13,631 nt of DNA from Dipetalonema caudispina. Taxonomy: Eukaryota; Nematoda; Chromadorea; Rhabditida; Onchocercidae. The notes under the pieces were generated by a model, which saw only the letters and a list, made by a program, of their open reading frames with translations, did no database searches and had not been told where the DNA came from. The stretch covers positions 1 to 13,631 of the forward strand of contig JABVXV010000705.1 in the NCBI GenBank assembly GCA_013365325.1, in the 5' to 3' direction. Made by a program: the position numbers and the translations under genes. Positions within the stretch are counted from its first letter, which is position 1; every line of letters begins with the position of its first letter. Shown piece after piece: positions 8,901 to 13,631 of the stretch.

Positions 8901-8962
8901 ATTTTATAGTGTTAAATGTTGTTTTATATATATATATATAACAACATTTAACACTATAAAAT
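8901..8962. repeat. Perfect 22-bp inverted repeat with TA-rich loop
   Basis: The left arm 8901-8922 is exactly complementary, reversed, to the right arm 8941-8962. The 18-base centre is T-rich then (TA)n and can itself fold. A 4-bp outer stem (TGAA 8893-8896 with TTCA 8964-8967) can extend the hairpin past a small internal loop. The first nine bases shared by the arm, TTTATAGTG, also occur at 8883-8891, so one half is partly triplicated with a 20-bp period. Possible explanations are a very small foldback/MITE-like element, a TA-driven cruciform that was copied, or a small-RNA hairpin precursor. No target-site duplication is clear. Confidence 0.93.
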
Positions 8963-8986
8963 ATTCAAGTATATTGGAATATACAC

Positions 8987-9047
8987 ATATATATAGAAAT
9001 ATATATATATATATTTCTATATATATATATATATATATATTTCTATA
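8987..9047. repeat. TA-rich palindrome with a repeated ATTTCTATAT motif
   Basis: Positions 8987-9026 form a perfect 40-bp palindrome centred at 9006/9007, with TAGAAAT on the left and ATTTCTA on the right. The ATTTCTATAT motif repeats again at about 9040-9048 after more TA units. It follows directly after the 8901-8962 hairpin, making about 150 bp of almost continuous cruciform-capable DNA. Confidence 0.9.
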
Positions 9048-9173
9048 TCTTTTCATTATTCTTTTACTTTTCTTATAAATGAATCAATCATATTTATCAT
9101 AAATATATAAAAGTGCATCACTTTATTATTTATTTCTTCTTTTAAAATTTAAACCAATTTTTCTAAAAAATAT

Positions 9174-9203
9174 AAACCAGCAAAAGTTTATCTTTTGCTG
9201 TTT
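9174..9203. repeat. 12-bp hairpin with TTTAT loop
   Basis: AGCAAAAG (9179-9186) pairs with CTTTTGCT (9192-9199). After one bulged C, AAAC pairs with GTTT. The loop is TTTAT. An A21 run follows at 9218-9238. It is not a bacterial terminator, because this is eukaryotic DNA and the run is A rather than T on this strand. Function unknown. Confidence 0.8.
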
Positions 9204-9217
9204 GCGATTTCCTGCTT

Positions 9218-9238
9218 AAAAAAAAAAAAAAAAAAAAA
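9218..9238. repeat. A21 homopolymer
   Basis: Twenty-one uninterrupted A residues. No AATAAA signal sits at a normal distance upstream, so a retroposed poly(A) tail is not supported. Confidence 0.95.
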
Positions 9239-9636
9239 CAACTCATTGTAATCATATTTGTCATCTATTCACTCATACTTTTTAATTTCTTATACTTTTC
9301 ATTCCTTTTTCGTTTTTTCCTGTTTGTTGAAATTGAAAACTAGCCTTTTTTAATGTAATACTGCAGTCAGTTCATAGAAATGGGTTGCTTTCTTTTCCCT
9401 CTGTTAATTTTCAGGAAAACCAGTTTTTCAACTTTCTTTTCATCTCTTTCATTTTTCCTACTTTTTTATCTTTTATTACTTATTCCGCCATCAACAGAGG
9501 AGAGAGAGAGTAAAGATGTGGTAAAATTAAAATGTAACTGAAGTTGAAATGAGAAGAAAGCTTTCATTTTTCATTTTCCCACTTCGTCAATATTACATAG
9601 TTGTTTGGAAGGGTACTTGTTTTACCTCTTTTTTCG
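9239..9636. other. T-rich spacer with one acceptor-like site
   Basis: The + strand is clearly T-rich. A GTTAATTTTCAG acceptor-like site ends near 9416, but the sequence after it gives no sustained open frame. A short AG patch lies near 9499-9510. Nothing else is seen. Confidence 0.55.
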
Positions 9637-9665
9637 TTTTTTTTTTTTTTTTTTTTTTTTTTTTT
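9637..9665. repeat. T29 homopolymer
   Basis: Twenty-nine uninterrupted T residues. The exact length is uncertain for technical reasons. Confidence 0.95.
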
Positions 9666-10557
9666 GGATGAAATTTGTATTTTTTACCAATTTTTGGAAC
9701 ACGAAATATGTTGGACGCATGGTTGAAAGAGAGAAAATCGTCGCTATTTGAAATGTAAGTGATTCAATTACCATTTTTCTCCGACTGGTTGGATGTGTGT
9801 TTATGTATTATACGAAGAAAATGCAAATCTTGTCTATCGTGTTGAATTTCTAAAATTTTCAAATTTCATTTAAATCTAAAGTGAATAAACAAAGGAATTC
9901 AACGATTTTATATTCCTTAAAAGTTTTGTTAATAAAATTGACGAATTTCCTGGTTAAAAGCTACTATTGCTTTTGTTCTGCAAAATTCTTTGTTATTAGA
10001 TTTTATATTTAAAAATAATATAAAGTTTTAGATATTCTTAAAACAGCAGTAATCTTTTGAATATGTTTTATCACCAAGTTTTCTTCTCTGTACGCTTCTT
10101 ATATATTTCCTTTTTTTTCAGAAGTTTTAATTTTTTTTATATATTAACACTCAATTTTACTGAAGTTGTATAAGTGATTTGTATTTCTTTAAATTTTCAT
10201 CTATTTACTTATTTTTTTAAAATTCGTTTCCTAAATCTTTTTTAATACTTAAGTACTTTATTACTCACTTATCATTCTAATTGTTTGTTTGTGGTTTTCC
10301 CTTTTTTTAACACTTATTTATAGGCAATTTTCATATATCACTTATATTTGAAGTGGTTCAAAACTGTTTTTTCTTTCACAAATTAATCCTATATGCTATA
10401 TTTTCCAAATAATTATATCCCTTTTCACTTTCATTTTAGCAAAAAAACCTAGTCGTCATTGTATACCAAATTTTGAAATTTTCGAAATTTAACGAAAAGT
10501 TAAGTAATAAATGATGGTAAAATTACTTTGTTTTGTCCTTTAATCGTAATAAAATAC
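9666..10557. other. T-rich spacer, nothing recognised
   Basis: T exceeds A on the + strand over most of this stretch, particularly 10080-10440, and a TTTTTTTTCAG site lies near 10121. No open frame above about 60 codons, no RNA gene and no inverted repeat of note was seen. Confidence 0.55.
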
Positions 10558-10581
10558 AAAAAAAAAAAAAAAAAAAAAAAA
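10558..10581. repeat. A24 homopolymer
   Basis: Twenty-four A residues. AATAAA sits at 10548-10553, only four bases upstream. That is closer than usual for a polyadenylation signal, so a processed insertion is possible but weakly supported. Confidence 0.95.
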
Positions 10582-11056
10582 TGAAAAATAAATTTATCAT
10601 TGCTCATATCGGCTTTTTTTCCAACTATTTTCATTACAACTGAAGGAAAGCAAATAATAGTTACTATTATACCATACCATTATCAATTTTAGTTTGTAAT
10701 GAAAATGTGCGATATCAAAGTGGGCACTTGAATTTCAATCATGTATTTTACAAATATTTTATTTGAAGCCGAAGAGGACATTCTCTTCACTCATTTCATT
10801 CATTTAAATCATATCTTTTCCATTTCAATTTCTTGATTCTTTTTTCCCGTATTCATTTGGTAAATATCAAAATTATCATTACTGTCACATTCATTTTTTT
10901 GTGTGTAAGATAAAATAACGTTTATTTAATTACTCAAAATACAGTTTCTATTGGTTTTATACTATATTTTGAAGATTATTTGAACATGATGAATTAAAAT
11001 AAATAAAATATTTTATGGAAATATCATTCGCAAATTTTCGACAATAGTTCCATGAA
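10582..11056. other. AT-rich spacer, nothing recognised
   Basis: Unique AT-rich sequence with frequent stops. No motif or RNA gene is supported. Confidence 0.6.
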
Positions 11057-11083
11057 AATTTAAGTTAAAAATTAACTTAAATT
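11057..11083. repeat. 12-bp inverted repeat with 3-base loop
   Basis: AATTTAAGTTAA (11057-11068) is the exact reverse complement of TTAACTTAAATT (11072-11083). The spacer is AAA. It is AT-only except for one G-C pair, so chance formation is possible. Confidence 0.85.
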
Positions 11084-11151
11084 ATTATTATCACAGTTTT
11101 AATCAAATTTTAAAGTTAAATATATTTCCATTGTTACATTTCTAAAAATGT

Positions 11152-11457
11152 TTAATGCATTCTGTTAATATCCATTGATATTGGTAGCATTGTGATCCAT
11201 TCAAGTGATAAGAAAAGAAACTGCACATAAGCATGCTGACAAAAATACTGGTTGTTAGATGAACTGGTATGAAATTTTTGATAAGTTTGATAAGAAAACA
11301 TTGATAAGGGTTTCTGAAGGAAGAATTGGTAAAAGCGACAGCTGTGCAAGTTGAACATTTTATTTGTAGAAAACATTGCTTTCATGAACTTCAAAAGAGT
11401 AAAGGGGATCAAATTACTGATTAAAAAATAGTAAGAAGAATGCCCCTCTTTTATCAC
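11152..11457 (-). CDS. Unassigned 101-codon open frame in a higher-complexity island
   Basis: The antisense frame from ATG at 11457 to a stop at 11152 encodes a Phe/Ser/Gln-rich, partly hydrophobic peptide with several Cys and His and no motif I recognise. It covers one of the more compositionally complex parts of the window, richer in G and C and without simple repeats. On the opposite strand a 31-codon ATG frame (11259-11354) has an equally coding-like residue mix (Trp, Tyr, Asp, Lys, Arg, Gly, Cys). Both strands cannot easily be coding, so the island may be a decayed gene, an exon of unknown strand, or chance. No splice sites, promoter or poly(A) signal decide between them. No function is assigned. 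Confidence 0.15.
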   Translation of the reverse strand: MIKEGHSSYYFLISNLIPFTLLKFMKAMFSTNKMFNLHSCRFYQFFLQKPLSMFSYQTYQKFHTSSSNNQYFCQHAYVQFLFLSLEWITMLPISMDINRMH

Positions 11458-11960
11458 TTATAAGAAGAGTAGAAGCGGAGAGTTAAATTATTGTATAATG
11501 AAGAGAATGTTGTCCTTTTAAACGACATAGTTTAAAATTTTGAAATTCTTTCAATGAATCATCCATTAGCAATAATATTATATCGTTAGTGCAGCTAACA
11601 TATTCAAATAATTTTAGTTTATCCTTCAATTTCCCATTTACCTATTAAAATGCCATCAAAAAGGGGTCATTGAACATGATCGATGTAATATTTCGGATTT
11701 AATTGTGCGTTTTGGACAGTTTCGCCAATCTTCTTCCATGGTTTATTCATATATTTATTATTTAAGACTATTAAGATGATTCATTAATAAGGGAGGGGAA
11801 AAATCAATCAAGTCGTTTTGTTTATGTATGAAGATTAAGAAATAAGATTATATATTAATTAATTAGGTAAAGCATTTGTTTTCCTCTTGAAATTTTTGTA
11901 ATTTTTGCATTTTTAGATGACTAAATTAATATCTAATTTATTTTCTCTTTTTTCTATCAT
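11458..11960. other. AT-rich spacer, nothing recognised
   Basis: Unique AT-rich sequence with stops in all frames. The last part is T-rich and leads into the microsatellite. Confidence 0.6.
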
Positions 11961-11985
11961 TATAATAATAATAATAATAATAATA

Positions 11986-12031
<46 letters not shown>

Positions 12032-12110
12032 ATTATAAATTATTATTAATTATTATTATTATTATCATTATTATCACCATCATCATCATCATCATCATCA
12101 TCAACATCAT
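11961..12110. repeat. Compound AAT/ATT/ATC microsatellite with internal palindrome
   Basis: (AAT)n up to 11986 switches directly to (ATT)n, giving a perfect 50-bp palindrome at 11962-12011 centred on AA|TT. The ATT part continues with several phase slips to about 12072, then becomes (ATC)n with CAC and AAC variants to about 12110. A 104-codon frame across it is a poly-Ile artefact. Confidence 0.96.
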
Positions 12111-13028
12111 TAAGTTATTCAGTAACATAAGCTTAATAATTCTGATATTATCAACGGACGTAATAAAGATGACACGCTTTAATGCTTCTATTACCCAGTT
12201 TAGCATAATTTGGAGAAGCTATTCAATTTGATAAGCTTCATTTCGAAAAGTGTTTACTTTTAAAGAGAGGTTAGCTTTAGGCTCGCTTACTACCTACCAG
12301 TGGTTATTACTTATATTTACCTTATTCGTCAGAGAATTAGTTAGTTCTTACTAATCCATTTCCGTTTCCGCTTCAACGATAACATTTATACGATCAAGCA
12401 TTTGTTACTCAATCAATATTAGTATCAAAATTTCTTAGTAATGACAAAAAAGAAAGAAAAAATAAGCAAATAAATACTGGCAAATAATTGTAGGGACTAA
12501 TTAAATCGTACTACAATTTAAATTGAATTAAAATAAATGACTCAAAAAAGTAAAGAATGCATATGATAATGTAACGATTATTCATTAATAATTTACTTAT
12601 ACATGGAATAATAATCACAGGATTAAAATTTCCATCTTGTTTATCAAATTTTTGATCGATATTAATTAATATTAATGAATCTCTTTAGCATTCAGTTATG
12701 GTAAGTAGTAATCATTCATAATAATGTTAATTTGTAAAAAGAAAATGCATCAATTAAATTAAGCAAAAATTCTTCCTATTAATGATTAATTTTAGAATAT
12801 TGCAACTTTCTTCCACAATGAAAGAAATTATTTGATGCAAAGAAAATTTCTAACAATTGACAAATGGATCGATAGCATAGTTGTTGACTGAGATATAATT
12901 ATATATGTCTTTGGTGATAATTAAAATATGGAAGTATAATCTTTGATGATCTATACAATTGACAATTTGAATTGTTGAAAAATGGGGCTCATATTTCTAA
13001 AAATTGAACCATAAGTTATAAAAAATTA
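12111..13028. other. AT-rich spacer, small palindromes only
   Basis: Mostly unique AT-rich DNA. ATATTAATTAATAT at 12659-12672 is a 14-bp palindrome beside another ATTAAT word. A 26-codon frame at 12264-12341 has a hydrophobic, membrane-segment-like reading, but it lacks a start and convincing splice sites and is not called. Confidence 0.55.
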
Positions 13029-13087
13029 TGCAATAGCAATTGCAACAACAATAACAGCAAAAGCAACGGCAACAAAAACAAAAAAGA
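13029..13087. repeat. Degenerate CAA/AAC/GCA repeat
   Basis: Imperfect CAA units with CAG, GCA, AAC and CGG variants. Read in the CAA frame it is Gln/Lys-rich but interrupted by TAG and TAA, so it is a decayed simple repeat and not a polyglutamine exon. Confidence 0.85.
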
Positions 13088-13438
13088 AATGGTTGGAATA
13101 ATTAACATTCATGTACTATATGAGATTTAGCAAAATTAATTAAACATTTTATAAATTTAGCACATAATTATCTAATTGTTTGCACAGTCTGCAAAATTAA
13201 TTATGGAAAGTAATCTTTGTTTTTTTTCTCTTTTTTCTTCTTAAGTAGTTCTATTTTTCCTCGAATTCATTTATTTGTTGTTCAGTTTTCGCTCACAAAG
13301 AAATGTTTTCTTTCATTCATTTGTAAAACCTGAAGCAAAAGATAATTAATTGGAATTTGGTAACTTCAAAAATTGAACAGTCTTCACAAATATTTAACAG
13401 AAATTATATCAGTGATATATTTTATTGTAATATAATGA
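13088..13438. other. AT-rich spacer, nothing recognised
   Basis: Unique AT-rich sequence. A small palindrome ATATCAGTGATAT lies near 13407-13419. Nothing further is supported. Confidence 0.6.

Positions 13439-13631
<193 letters not shown>

Noticed and set aside
181..8913. ATTTTATAGTGTT shared between 181-193 and the hairpin arm at 8901
   Set aside because: A 13-base AT-rich match is expected by chance in a window of this size and composition, and the similarity does not extend.
8842..9047. CRISPR-like or bacterial terminator interpretation of the hairpin cluster
   Set aside because: There are no regularly spaced repeats with unique spacers, and the context is eukaryotic microsatellite-rich DNA.
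10548..10581. AATAAA plus A24 as a retroposed mRNA tail
   Set aside because: The signal is only four bases from the A run, there is no open frame or homologous body upstream, and no target duplication is visible.
11917..12231. 104-codon sense open frame
   Set aside because: It is a translated ATT/ATC microsatellite, nearly all isoleucine, with no unique domain.
12264..12341. 26-codon hydrophobic frame resembling a membrane segment with a basic end
   Set aside because: Very short, with no ATG, no convincing acceptor or donor and no second segment nearby.

Overview
This window is an AT-dominated, gene-poor stretch of eukaryotic nuclear DNA. No complete protein-coding gene, rRNA, tRNA, CRISPR array or recognisable transposase could be supported. 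The evidence for a eukaryote is the density of microsatellites (long TTA/TAA tracts at both ends and in the middle; TC, AG, GT, TA, GAAT, ATC and TTTTG runs; homopolymers up to 44 T), the lack of compact genes over 13.6 kb, and many short polypyrimidine-AG sites of the splice-acceptor type. The AT-rich, TTTCAAATTT/GAAATTT-textured background resembles the introns and intergenic DNA of an invertebrate such as a nematode. That assignment is an impression and is not proven by any gene.

Layout. 1-177 is a (TTA)n tract. 354-1390 is relatively purine-rich on the + strand, with a GGAG-rich block, GAAT repeats and AG/GT tracts. 1560-2300 switches to pyrimidine-rich, with a 44-T run and CT blocks. 2600-2800 is an ATC-repeat island. 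3525-3755 is a diverged tandem duplication of about 108-123 bp. 3890-4190 is a locally GC-richer island with open frames on both strands and is the best, though still weak, place to look for a missed exon or a decayed gene. 4211-8470 is mostly featureless AT-rich DNA. 8485-8546 is a two-copy 31-bp minisatellite. 8901-9047 holds a perfect 22-bp inverted repeat around a TA core, followed by a second TA-rich palindrome. 9174-9238 has a small hairpin and an A run. 9240-10560 is T-rich. 11150-11460 is a more complex island with open frames on both strands. 11961-12110 is a compound microsatellite with an internal strand switch. 12110-13438 is AT-rich spacer. 13439-13631 is a (TAA)n tract, inverted relative to the one at the start.

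Because no gene is established, no pathway or operon logic can be given. The content fits intergenic DNA or a very long intron. The items most worth a second look are the 8901-8962 hairpin, the 31-bp repeat and the 3890-4190 island.
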